Source of the DNA: Nitriliruptoraceae bacterium
Lineage (GTDB): Bacteria; Actinomycetota; Nitriliruptoria; Nitriliruptorales; Nitriliruptoraceae
DNA length: 13,349 bases
NCBI GenBank assembly: GCA_007121975.1
Contig: SKJO01000377.1
Span: forward strand, 1-13,349
Direction of reading: 5' to 3'
Made by a program: the position numbers and the translations under genes. This document shows positions 7,126-13,349 of this stretch, piece after piece (positions within the stretch are counted from its first letter, which is position 1; the number at the start of each line of letters is the position of its first letter). The notes beneath the pieces are model-generated. The model made no database searches, had not been told where the DNA came from, and saw only the letters and a list, made by a program, of their open reading frames with translations.

Positions 7126-8133
7126 GTGGCCAAGCCCCGCCTCAACCCGCTGGTCTGGCAGCCGCCCAAGGCGCCGGCCCTGACCGGCAGCTACGCCCGC
7201 AACGACGCGCTGGCCGCTCCCGAGCTGCTGCCGATCCCGGGCACCGGCCCCGAGGACGTCGCGGTGCTCGACGACGGCGAGCTGGTCACCGGCCTGGACG
7301 ACGGGCGGGTGTGCCGGGTCAGCCGCGACGGCCGGCGCACCGAGGTCATCGCCGACACCGGCGGCCGGCCGCTGGGCATCGAGGTCCGCGACGACGGACG
7401 GCTGATCGTGTGCGACGCCGAGCGCGGCCTGCTGCTCGTCGACCCGGGGTCGGGCGCGGTGCAGGTGCTGGTCGACACCGTCGAAGGCCAGCGCCTGCGG
7501 TTCACCAACAACGCCGCCATCCACCCCGACGGCTCGGTGCTGTTCACCGACTCCTCGCGCCGGTTCGGCATCGAGCACTTCAAGGCCGACCTGCTCGAGC
7601 ACTCGGCCACCGGTCGGCTGCTGCGCTGGACCGACGGCGGGGACGTCGAGGTGGTCCGCGACGGCCTGGCCTTCGCCAACGGGGTGGCCCTCACCCATGG
7701 CGGCGACGCGGTGCTGGTGGCCGAGACCGCCGCCTACCGCATCAGCCGGGTGTGGATCGGCTCCGCGCGTGCCGGCGAGCACGAGGTGCTCATCGACAAC
7801 CTGCCCGGCTTCCCCGACAACCTGTCGACCGCGGCCGACGGCACCGTGTGGCTCGCGCTGCCCTCGACCCGCGACCGCAGCCTGGATGCGCTCCTGCCCC
7901 GCCCGCCGGCGCTGCGCAAGCTCGTGTGGCGGCTGCCCGAGGCCGTGCAGCCCGACGCCGCCCGTGTGGCCTTCGTGCTCGGCTTCGACGCCGACGGGCA
8001 GGTGGTGCACAACCTGCAGGGCCCGGGGGACGTCTACCACTACATCACCGGGCTGCGGGAGCACGACGGCACCCTGTTCCTCGGCTCCCTGGTCGAGGGC
8101 GCGCTCGCGCGCCTCGACGTGCCGACGAACTAG
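7126..8133 (+). CDS. SMP-30/gluconolactonase/strictosidine-synthase-like beta-propeller hydrolase
   Basis: A 335-residue six-bladed beta-propeller protein of the SMP-30/LRE and strictosidine-synthase-like superfamily, which includes calcium-dependent lactonases, paraoxonase-like and APMAP-like proteins. Blade repeats are visible: GPEDVAVLDDGELVTG (41-56), LGIEVRDDGRLIVCDAERG (83-101), FTNNAAIHPDGSVLFTDSS (126-144), FANGVALT (183-190), FPDNLSTAADGTVWLA (229-244) and HDGTLFLGSL (313-322). Candidate metal ligands at the propeller centre are Glu43, Asn128 or Asn129, Asn185 and Asp231. No signal peptide is present after the chosen GTG start; MAKPRLNPLVWQPP is a typical N-terminus for the family. 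It lies 35 nt before the alpha/beta hydrolase gene and is probably co-transcribed with it. A lactone or ester substrate is inferred from the fold only. Confidence 0.85.
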   Translation: MAKPRLNPLVWQPPKAPALTGSYARNDALAAPELLPIPGTGPEDVAVLDDGELVTGLDDGRVCRVSRDGRRTEVIADTGGRPLGIEVRDDGRLIVCDAERGLLLVDPGSGAVQVLVDTVEGQRLRFTNNAAIHPDGSVLFTDSSRRFGIEHFKADLLEHSATGRLLRWTDGGDVEVVRDGLAFANGVALTHGGDAVLVAETAAYRISRVWIGSARAGEHEVLIDNLPGFPDNLSTAADGTVWLALPSTRDRSLDALLPRPPALRKLVWRLPEAVQPDAARVAFVLGFDADGQVVHNLQGPGDVYHYITGLREHDGTLFLGSLVEGALARLDVPTN

Positions 8134-8168
8134 GGTTGGGGGTCCGACGCGACGGGAGCGGGCCCACC

Positions 8169-9113
8169 ATGCGCAGCTCGACGTTCACCCTCGACACCGT
8201 CGACGGCACCGCGGTGCACGTCTACCGCTGGCTGCCCGACGACCCCGAACCGGTCCGCGGCGTCGTGCAGGTCGCCCACGGGCTCGCGGAGCACGCCGGA
8301 CGCTACGCGCACGTCGCCGAAGCCTTCACCGCTGCCGGGTACGCGGTCTACGGCAACGATCACCGCGGGCACGGACGCACGGCCCGGGGGGAGGACGACC
8401 TGGGCTTCTTCGCGCCGCGCCGGGGCTGGGTGCTGGTGCTCGACGACCTCTACCGGCTGAACCAGCACGTGCGCGATGCCCACCGGGGCGCGCCGGTGCT
8501 GCTGCTCGGGCACTCGATGGGCTCGTTCCTGACCCAGCAGTTCTTGTTCACCTTCCCCGGCGCCATCGCCGGCGCGATCCTGTCGGGGTCCAACGGTCCG
8601 GTCGGACCGATCGGCGAGCTCGGCGCGGTGGCCGCCCGCGCCGAGCGTCGGCGGCTCGGACCCCACGGTCGCAGCCCACTGCTGGCCGCGCTGTCCTTCG
8701 GCGCCTACAACAAGCCCTTCGAACCGGCCCGCACCGAGTTCGACTGGCTGTCCAGCGACCCCGACGCGGTCGATGCCTACCTCGCCGATCCAGCCTGCGG
8801 CTTCGAGGCCACCACCCAGCTGTGGATCGACCTGCTCGCCGGGCTGCGCGTCATCGCCCAGCCCGAACGGCTGCAGACCGTGCCCGAGGAGCTGCCCATC
8901 CACGTGGTGTCGGGCGAGCAGGACCCGGTCGGTGAGAACACCCGCGGGGTCCAGCGCCTGCTCGACCACTACGACGACGCGGGGCTGACCAAGGTCACCC
9001 ACCGCTTCTACCCCGGCCGCCACGAGCTGGTCAACGAGGTCAACCGCCGCGAGGTCATCGACGACCTGATCGCCTGGGCCGACGGGGTGGTGGAGGGACG
9101 CCGGCTGGGCTGA
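8169..9113 (+). CDS. Alpha/beta hydrolase of the monoacylglycerol lipase (lysophospholipase) type
   Basis: A 314-residue serine hydrolase of the Hydrolase_4 group (monoacylglycerol lipase / lysophospholipase L2-like). The oxyanion-hole segment is VAHGLAEHAGRY (35-46), followed by YGNDHRGHGRT (61-71), typical of bacterial monoacylglycerol lipases. The nucleophile is Ser116 in GHSMGSF. The acid is Asp252 in SGEQDPVG and the histidine is His285 in GRHELVNE. A cap insertion spans roughly 142-215. There is no signal peptide, so it is predicted cytoplasmic or membrane-peripheral. ATG 8169 has GGGAG at 8154-8158, 10 nt upstream. Its stop codon directly abuts the stop of the convergent cyclase gene. 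The substrate is probably a monoglyceride or similar ester, not proven. Confidence 0.9.
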   Translation: MRSSTFTLDTVDGTAVHVYRWLPDDPEPVRGVVQVAHGLAEHAGRYAHVAEAFTAAGYAVYGNDHRGHGRTARGEDDLGFFAPRRGWVLVLDDLYRLNQHVRDAHRGAPVLLLGHSMGSFLTQQFLFTFPGAIAGAILSGSNGPVGPIGELGAVAARAERRRLGPHGRSPLLAALSFGAYNKPFEPARTEFDWLSSDPDAVDAYLADPACGFEATTQLWIDLLAGLRVIAQPERLQTVPEELPIHVVSGEQDPVGENTRGVQRLLDHYDDAGLTKVTHRFYPGRHELVNEVNRREVIDDLIAWADGVVEGRRLG

Positions 9114-10340
9114 TCAGCCCGAGGGCTGGGGCTCGAGCTCCCGATGGTCGTCGGGGGCATCGACCACGACCCGGTTCTTGCCCGCCGCCTTGGCCGCGTA
9201 CATCGCGTCGTCGACACGCCGGTAGGCGTCGACGAGGGGCTCGTCCTCGACCAGATCGAACTCGACCGCTCCGACGCTCACGGTGACGCTCAGCGTCGTG
9301 TCCTCGACGGCGAAGGTGCGGGCGGCGAACTCGGCGCGCAGCGCCTCGGCGAGGTGCGCGGCACCGTCGATGTCGGTGCGGGGCAGCAGGATCAGGAACT
9401 CCTCGCCACCCCACCGGGCCACCGTGTCGCTGCTGCGCATCCGGTCAGCGAGCAGGGCGCTGACCTGGCGCAGCAACTCGTCGCCGGCGGGGTGCCCGAG
9501 GCCGTCGTTGACCTGCTTGAAGTCGTCGACATCGAGCAGCAGCAGCGAGGAGCGGTGCCCGACCCGGCGCATCTGCTCGACCTCGTTGGCCGCCATCATC
9601 TCCAGCGAGCGACGGTTGGCCAGTCCCGTCAGCGGGTCGAAGGCCGCGAGCTGGGCCAGCTCCCGGTTGGTCGCCTCGAGCAGCTCCTGCTGCCGGTGGA
9701 TGAAGTGGCGCTGCCGCAGGTTGCGCACCTCGGCCTGCCACATGATGACCGACAGGCTGAACCCGATCGCTGCCGCCGTCAGCCCGTTGATGCGGTTGGA
9801 GGTCAGCACGGTCGGGTCGGTCTGGGTCATCCCGATGCTGACGCTGAACACCACGGCCCCGAGCGCATAGGTCGGCAGGGAGCGCTGCGGGGGCAGCAGC
9901 ACGATCAGCCCACCGAGCGTGCAGGTGACCAGGAACGGGACCACGCTCGGCGTCACCAGCTGGTCCACGGCCGCGATCGCCGCTCCGGCCACCAGCAGCA
10001 CGACCAGCACCAGGCTGGGCACCACCGCCATCGCTCGCGTGAGCTGGGCACGATGGCGTACCCGCAGCAGGTAGCTGATCAGGGCCAGCTCCAGCACCAG
10101 CAGCACGGCGTGGGAGACGATGATGCCCAGCCGCCAGCGTGCCTGCTCGGGCGTGTCGTAGGAGCGGGCGAGGAAGGTCAGGATCTGCACGAGGTGGAGC
10201 GGAACGGCGATCGCGGCGACCAGCAGGAACCGACGCAGGGTGGTGCGCAGCAGCTCGTCGGCGATCGCCGCGTCAGGGCGGAGCACCGGCCCGAGCCCCC
10301 GGACGAGCTCGACGATGCGGGCACGCAGTCGCAGGCTCAC
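9114..10340 (-). CDS. Membrane-bound GGDEF diguanylate cyclase
   Basis: A 408-residue sensor-type diguanylate cyclase that should make c-di-GMP from two GTP. The N-terminal half holds about six hydrophobic helices (roughly 38-58, 71-92, 103-124, 128-149, 155-171, 185-203), which form no sensor domain I can name. A short linker with coiled-coil character (about 204-232, HRQQELLEATNRELAQL) leads into the GGDEF domain (233-395). That domain shows DPLTGLANRR (235-244), metal-binding Asp270 in LDVDDFKQVND, the active GGEEF motif (311-315), and the inhibitory I-site RSSD (302-305) at the correct distance. It should be active and product-inhibited. The GTG start follows GGAGGGAGG (10347-10355), 6 nt away. 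It is divergent from the DUF3293-like gene. No EAL domain or c-di-GMP receptor is nearby. Confidence 0.94.
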   Translation of the reverse strand: MSLRLRARIVELVRGLGPVLRPDAAIADELLRTTLRRFLLVAAIAVPLHLVQILTFLARSYDTPEQARWRLGIIVSHAVLLVLELALISYLLRVRHRAQLTRAMAVVPSLVLVVLLVAGAAIAAVDQLVTPSVVPFLVTCTLGGLIVLLPPQRSLPTYALGAVVFSVSIGMTQTDPTVLTSNRINGLTAAAIGFSLSVIMWQAEVRNLRQRHFIHRQQELLEATNRELAQLAAFDPLTGLANRRSLEMMAANEVEQMRRVGHRSSLLLLDVDDFKQVNDGLGHPAGDELLRQVSALLADRMRSSDTVARWGGEEFLILLPRTDIDGAAHLAEALRAEFAARTFAVEDTTLSVTVSVGAVEFDLVEDEPLVDAYRRVDDAMYAAKAAGKNRVVVDAPDDHRELEPQPSG

Positions 10341-10439
10341 CCGCCGCCTCCCTCCACCTCGTGCCGTCCGATCGGTCGCGCGAGGAGCACCCCGCTGTCA
10401 GGAGTCTGCCACCCCACCGTCCCGCAATCCACCTTGGCG

Positions 10440-10458
10440 GGCCGGTGCGCAGCCGGCC
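10440..10458. repeat. Short hairpin in the divergent intergenic region
   Basis: GGCCGG and CCGGCC form a 6-bp stem with a 7-nt loop. It lies in the 164-nt region 10341-10504 between the divergent cyclase and DUF3293-like genes, which must contain promoters for both. A TAAGGT at 10467-10472 could be a -10 element for the rightward gene, but no good -35 accompanies it. Regulatory meaning is a guess. Confidence 0.25.
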
Positions 10459-10504
10459 ACGACCGGTAAGGTGATCGCGAGCTTCCCCGTGCCGAGGCCA
10501 GCCC

Positions 10505-10978
10505 ATGCCACCTGTGGCCACCGATCTGCTCCGCGAGGCCTACCTCGCCACCGTGCTGCACCTGCAGCTACCCGACGCTCGCCGGGTCGAGGTCGCCCCC
10601 CTTCAGCGGGGTGCCTGCCACGGCGAGTTCCCCGCCGGCATCGAGCGGTTGTACGTGATCACGGCCGCCAATCCCCGCAGCCAGCCACTCCTCGGCCCGG
10701 AGAACGCCTCGCGCAACGACCTGCTCCGCCGTGAGCTGCTCACGCTGGTCGGCGATCCGTCCCGCATCCTGCCCGCGCGGGGCTGCTCCCCCGACGGACG
10801 CTGGTGCGAGGAGAGCTTCGCGGTCGTCGACCCCGACCGCGAAGCCCTGCTCGACCTCGCGACCCGCCACGGGCAGCTGGCCGTCTACGAGTGGACCGCC
10901 ACGCACCGCGCGGTGGTGTGGACCGCGCCGGAGCGGGCGGACGACCTGCAGGGCTGGGTGGTCAGCACCGACGGATGA
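10505..10978 (+). CDS. DUF3293-like protein of unknown function
   Basis: A 157-residue soluble protein. The central YVITAANPRSQPL (50-62), the following GPENASRND (64-72), and the later CSPDGRWCEESFAV (94-107) with HGQLAVYEW (122-130) match the pattern I associate with the DUF3293 family. That family consists of small bacterial proteins of unknown role. No signal peptide, membrane helix or catalytic signature is apparent. Three cysteines (38, 94, 101) are present, two of them close together, but no metal motif is evident. ATG 10505 has GAGG at 10494-10497, 7 nt upstream. The gene faces the alcohol dehydrogenase gene convergently across a 60-nt hairpin-filled gap. Coding status is well supported; function is not. 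Confidence 0.78.
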   Translation: MPPVATDLLREAYLATVLHLQLPDARRVEVAPLQRGACHGEFPAGIERLYVITAANPRSQPLLGPENASRNDLLRRELLTLVGDPSRILPARGCSPDGRWCEESFAVVDPDREALLDLATRHGQLAVYEWTATHRAVVWTAPERADDLQGWVVSTDG

Positions 10979-10993
10979 GCCCCCGGTGCCGTC

Positions 10994-11040
10994 GACCGGG
11001 CCGGCCCGCCGGTCGCACGACCAGCGGGCCGCCGGCGGTC
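10994..11040. terminator. Large imperfect hairpin between convergent genes, probable bidirectional terminator
   Basis: The core arms GGCCCGCCGGTC (11003-11014) and GACCAGCGGGCC (11019-11030) pair over 12 positions with a single C-A mismatch around a GCAC loop. Outer arms GACCG (10994-10998) and CGGTC (11036-11040) can extend the stem across a small internal loop. It fills the 60-nt gap between the DUF3293-like stop (10978) and the dehydrogenase stop (11039-11041) and slightly overlaps the latter. No T tract occurs on either strand, so termination is inferred from position and symmetry. Confidence 0.6.
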
Positions 11041-12055
11041 AGGACGCGAAGTCGAACACCAACCGTCCCGACACCTCGCCGGCCTCGACGGACTCGAAGT
11101 CCTCGTTGACCGTGTCCAGGGCGCGGGTCGCGTACTCCACCGTGGTCTTGCCCTGCGCGTGCAGGTCGAAGACCTCCGTGAGGTCGTTGCGGGTTCCCAC
11201 GATCGACCCGCGCACGGTGATGCCCTTGAGCACCGTCTCGAAGATCGGCAACGTCATGTGGTTGTCGGCCGGCAGCGCAACCATCGCCAGGGTGCCGCCG
11301 CGCTTGAGTGACTCGAACGCCTGCTCGAAGGCCCGTGGTGACACCGCGAGGCAGATCGCCTGATCGGCGCCGCCCAGGTCCTGGATCACCTCGACCGGGT
11401 CCTGCTCCCGGGCGTTGACCGTGTACGCCGCCCCGAGCCGCCGCGCGAGGTCGAGCTTGTCCTCCGCCAGGTCCACGGCCACCACGGTCCCACCCGCGAT
11501 CTGCGCGTACTGCATCGCAAGGTGGCCAAGACCGCCGATCCCGAACACGGCAACCAGGTGCGAGGGTCCGGTGCCGATGACCTTGACCGCCTTGTAGGTG
11601 GTCACGCCGGCGCAGGTCAACGGTGCGGCCTCCAGCGGGTTGACCCCGTCGGGCACGACGCCGACGTAGCGGCTGTCGGCCAGAGCATGCTCGGCGTACG
11701 CGCCGTCCACGGAGTACCCGGAGTTCTCCTGCGACTCGCACAGCGTCTCCCACCCCGCGACGCAGTGCTCGCAGCTCCCGCAGGCGGAAGCGAGCCACGG
11801 GATCGCCACCCGGTCGCCCTCCGACACGCGGGTGACGTCCGAGCCGACGGCCTCGACGATGCCGACGCCTTCGTGCCCGGGGACGAACGGCGGGTCGGGC
11901 TTCACCGGCCAGTCGCCACGCCAGGCGTGGATGTCGGTGTGGCACAACCCGGAGGCCTCCATCCGTACCAGGACCTCGTGTGGGCCCGGGGACGGCATTG
12001 CACGATCCTCGAGCTCGAGAGGCTCGCCAAATGCCCGAACGACTGCTGCTCTCAT
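11039..12055 (-). CDS. Zinc-dependent, probably NAD+-dependent alcohol dehydrogenase (AdhP-like)
   Basis: A 338-residue medium-chain dehydrogenase with both zinc sites intact. Catalytic zinc ligands are Cys38 (SGLCHTD), His61-Glu62 (PGHEGVG) and Cys148 (LTCAGVT). The structural zinc uses Cys92, Cys95, Cys98 and Cys106 in SACGSCEHC...ETLC. The Rossmann motif is FGIGGLGHLA (171-180), and Asp195 ends the second strand (VVAVDLAEDK), which favours NAD+ over NADP+. Sequence style matches the AdhP/AdhA ethanol dehydrogenase group that interconverts primary alcohols and aldehydes in the cytoplasm. Two consecutive ATGs exist at 12058 and 12055. The second sits 7 nt from GGGAG (12067-12063) and gives the canonical MRAAVV N-terminus; the first is possible. 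A 66-residue extension to 12256 is rejected. Family is certain; substrate is inferred. Confidence 0.95.
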   Translation of the reverse strand: MRAAVVRAFGEPLELEDRAMPSPGPHEVLVRMEASGLCHTDIHAWRGDWPVKPDPPFVPGHEGVGIVEAVGSDVTRVSEGDRVAIPWLASACGSCEHCVAGWETLCESQENSGYSVDGAYAEHALADSRYVGVVPDGVNPLEAAPLTCAGVTTYKAVKVIGTGPSHLVAVFGIGGLGHLAMQYAQIAGGTVVAVDLAEDKLDLARRLGAAYTVNAREQDPVEVIQDLGGADQAICLAVSPRAFEQAFESLKRGGTLAMVALPADNHMTLPIFETVLKGITVRGSIVGTRNDLTEVFDLHAQGKTTVEYATRALDTVNEDFESVEAGEVSGRLVFDFAS

Positions 12056-12062
12056 CATCACG

Positions 12063-12067
12063 CTCCC
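12063..12067 (-). promoter_or_regulatory. Ribosome binding site of the alcohol dehydrogenase gene
   Basis: GGGAG on the minus strand lies 4 nt before ATG 12058 and 7 nt before ATG 12055. It places initiation at this ATG pair rather than at the far upstream start at 12256. Confidence 0.65.
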
Positions 12068-12123
12068 ATAGTCGGCGTTGCACCGATCGACGTGTCCGTC
12101 GCTCCCATCGGTACGAAGACCAT

Positions 12124-12133
12124 ACGTCGACGT
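12124..12133. promoter_or_regulatory. 10-bp palindrome upstream of the alcohol dehydrogenase gene, possible operator
   Basis: ACGTCGACGT is its own reverse complement. It lies about 66 nt upstream of the dehydrogenase start, in the 179-nt gap between the two minus-strand genes. A TATGGT overlaps its edge on the minus strand (12126-12121) and could be a -10 element, but a matching -35 is not clear. The gap also holds a 7-bp inverted repeat, CGCGGCG/CGCCGCG (12141-12147 and 12163-12169), with a 15-nt loop. GC-rich DNA yields such palindromes by chance, so this is tentative. Confidence 0.25.
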
Positions 12134-12237
12134 CGATCCGCGCGGCGGGGTTTTCGTGCTGGCGCCGCGAGGAGCGTGCATCCGGCGCCCGCGGGCACTC
12201 GGCCGGGGCGATCGGTGAGGTCGATGGAGCATCGGTG

Positions 12238-13349
12238 CTAGCCGGCGTCGTACCACCAGTCGAGCAGGACGTCCGAGAGTTCCGGGGGCAGGTCGGAGGC
12301 GAGGGAGTTGGTGAGCACCGCCACGCTCAGCTCCTCGTCGGGCAGGTAGAGCAGGACGGCCTGGAACCCACTGCTGGCGCCGTCGTGGCCGACCGTGACG
12401 CCGAACTCGCCGTCGGGGTCGACGTCGATGCCCAGCCCGTAGGTCGAGCCCGACCCGTCGGACACGCCGTCGAGCATGGCCGCCAACGTGTCCTCACCGA
12501 GCAGCTCGCCGTCCAGCAGGGCCGGCAGGAAGCGCACCAGGCTCTCGACCCGACACACGACCCCACCGTCGCCGAGCCCCACGCCGTCGTTGATCTCGGT
12601 GACGTCCACGAGGTCGCCGGACGCATCGAGGTCGTGGCCACGGACCATGTCCACCGCGAAGGTCTCCGCAGTCTCCAGCGAGCACCCGGTCATGCCGGCC
12701 GGGTCGAACACCGCCTCGTCGAGCACCTGCGCGAGCGGCTGACCGCTGAGCTCCTCGATGAGCAACTGCGCGAGGACGTAGTTGCTGTTGCTGTAGTGAA
12801 ACCCGCTGCCGGGCGCGTGGTCGGAGGGCAGCCCCTCGGCGAAGGAGAGCACCTCGGCCGGCGTGAAGAAGGCGGTCGGGTCCTGCTCGACCGTGGCCCA
12901 GAAGGCGTCGGTGTCGAGGTAGTCGGGGATGCCGCTGGTCATCTGCAGCAGCTGGCGCACCGTGACTCGCTCGGCGTTGGCCAGGCCGGCCACGACCTCG
13001 GCGGGAAGGTGGTCGGCGATGAGGTCCTCGAGGCCGAGCTCGCCCGCGTCGACGTAGGTCAGCAGGGCGACGGCCACCATCGGTTTGGAGGTGCTGGCGA
13101 TGCGGAATCGGTCCTCGCCACGCAGGGCACGGCCGGAGTCGAGGTCGGCGACGCCCGTCGCGACGAGCTCGGCCTCGTGGCGGTCCCCGACGAAGGCCAC
13201 CATGCCCGGATGGTCCTCGGGGCGGTGGTCCTCGAGCAGCGCCGTGAGCTCGGTCCCGTCCTCGGGCTCGGGCTCCGCGCACGCCACGACAACGAGCACC
13301 ACGGCGAGGAGTGCCGCGATCGGCGGCGGACACGCGCGGATGGTCGGCA
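12238..13349 (-). CDS. Beta-lactamase-fold serine hydrolase lipoprotein (class C / D-Ala-D-Ala carboxypeptidase type), 5' end at window edge
   Basis: Residue numbers count from an internal GTG at 13302. The serine-hydrolase triad motifs are present: SxxK as Ser70-Thr-Ser-Lys73, YxN as Tyr170-Ser-Asn172, and HDG (306-308) in place of KTG. LLQMTSGIPDY (118-128) is typical of beta-lactamase/esterase-like family proteins. The frame stays open to the right edge. The extra 15 codons read PTIRACPPPIAALLA, then VVLVVVAC, giving a lipoprotein signal with lipobox VVAC. The codon spanning the edge ends in TG on the minus strand and could be the start. The mature protein is probably anchored outside the membrane and acts on peptidoglycan peptides, beta-lactams or esters; it need not confer resistance. 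The stop is TAG at 12240-12238. The alcohol dehydrogenase gene follows after 182 nt on the same strand. Confidence 0.88.
   Translation of the reverse strand, partial: PTIRACPPPIAALLAVVLVVVACAEPEPEDGTELTALLEDHRPEDHPGMVAFVGDRHEAELVATGVADLDSGRALRGEDRFRIASTSKPMVAVALLTYVDAGELGLEDLIADHLPAEVVAGLANAERVTVRQLLQMTSGIPDYLDTDAFWATVEQDPTAFFTPAEVLSFAEGLPSDHAPGSGFHYSNSNYVLAQLLIEELSGQPLAQVLDEAVFDPAGMTGCSLETAETFAVDMVRGHDLDASGDLVDVTEINDGVGLGDGGVVCRVESLVRFLPALLDGELLGEDTLAAMLDGVSDGSGSTYGLGIDVDPDGEFGVTVGHDGASSGFQAVLLYLPDEELSVAVLTNSLASDLPPELSDVLLDWWYDAG

Noticed and set aside
9144..10469. A 441-codon plus-strand frame over the diguanylate cyclase
   Set aside because: Its product is rich in His, Gln, Arg and Gly with no fold signature; it mirrors the minus-strand gene that carries GGEEF, the I-site and membrane helices.
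12059..12256. A 66-residue N-terminal extension of the alcohol dehydrogenase
   Set aside because: The extension is Arg/Pro/Ser-rich, overlaps the end of the upstream gene, and the internal ATG pair has a good SD and the canonical N-terminus.
1..13349. An anti-phage, mobile or biosynthetic gene cluster across the window
   Set aside because: All genes belong to common metabolic or signalling families, there are no transposase, integrase, nuclease, toxin or synthase genes, and base composition looks uniform.

Overview
The window is 13.3 kb of very GC-rich, densely packed chromosome. Codon third positions are almost all G or C, starts are often GTG, purine-rich Shine-Dalgarno (SD) sites are clear, and the gene families are common in Actinomycetota. 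I infer a high-GC actinobacterium. A deep lineage such as Nitriliruptoria or Acidimicrobiia would fit, but the sequence alone does not settle this. No tRNA, rRNA, CRISPR, insertion sequence or prophage gene was seen, and no gene-free stretch exceeds 200 nt.

Left part, plus strand (39-8133). An MpaB/DUF2236-family oxygenase overlaps by 16 nt the start of a molybdopterin/[4Fe-4S] oxidoreductase, so the two are probably translated together. After a 178-nt gap comes a carbohydrate pair: trehalose-6-phosphate phosphatase (otsB), then 28 nt later a glycoside hydrolase family 65 enzyme of the phosphorylase type. Together they resemble parts of the mycobacterial multidomain protein OtsB1. Next is a 71-residue dodecin from a group that lacks the flavin-stacking tryptophan. 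It is followed by a perfect 12-bp hairpin and then an SMP-30/strictosidine-synthase-like beta-propeller hydrolase.

Middle (8169-10978). A monoacylglycerol-lipase-type alpha/beta hydrolase on the plus strand meets a membrane-bound GGDEF diguanylate cyclase on the minus strand. Their stop codons abut as TGATCA with no spacer. The cyclase is divergent from a small DUF3293-like gene.

Right part (10979-13349). A large imperfect hairpin lies between the DUF3293-like gene and a convergent zinc alcohol dehydrogenase (minus strand). Upstream of the dehydrogenase on the same strand is a beta-lactamase-fold serine hydrolase with a lipoprotein signal. Its start codon falls on or beyond the window edge.

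Taken together this looks like ordinary core or semi-core chromosome for redox chemistry, trehalose/glucoside metabolism, lipid or lactone hydrolysis and c-di-GMP signalling. I did not find a convincing new defence, mobile or secretion system. The points most worth a second look are the otsB-GH65 pair, the Trp-less dodecin, the unusual metal-ligand region of the molybdoenzyme and its coupling to the DUF2236 oxygenase, and the two strong intergenic hairpins.
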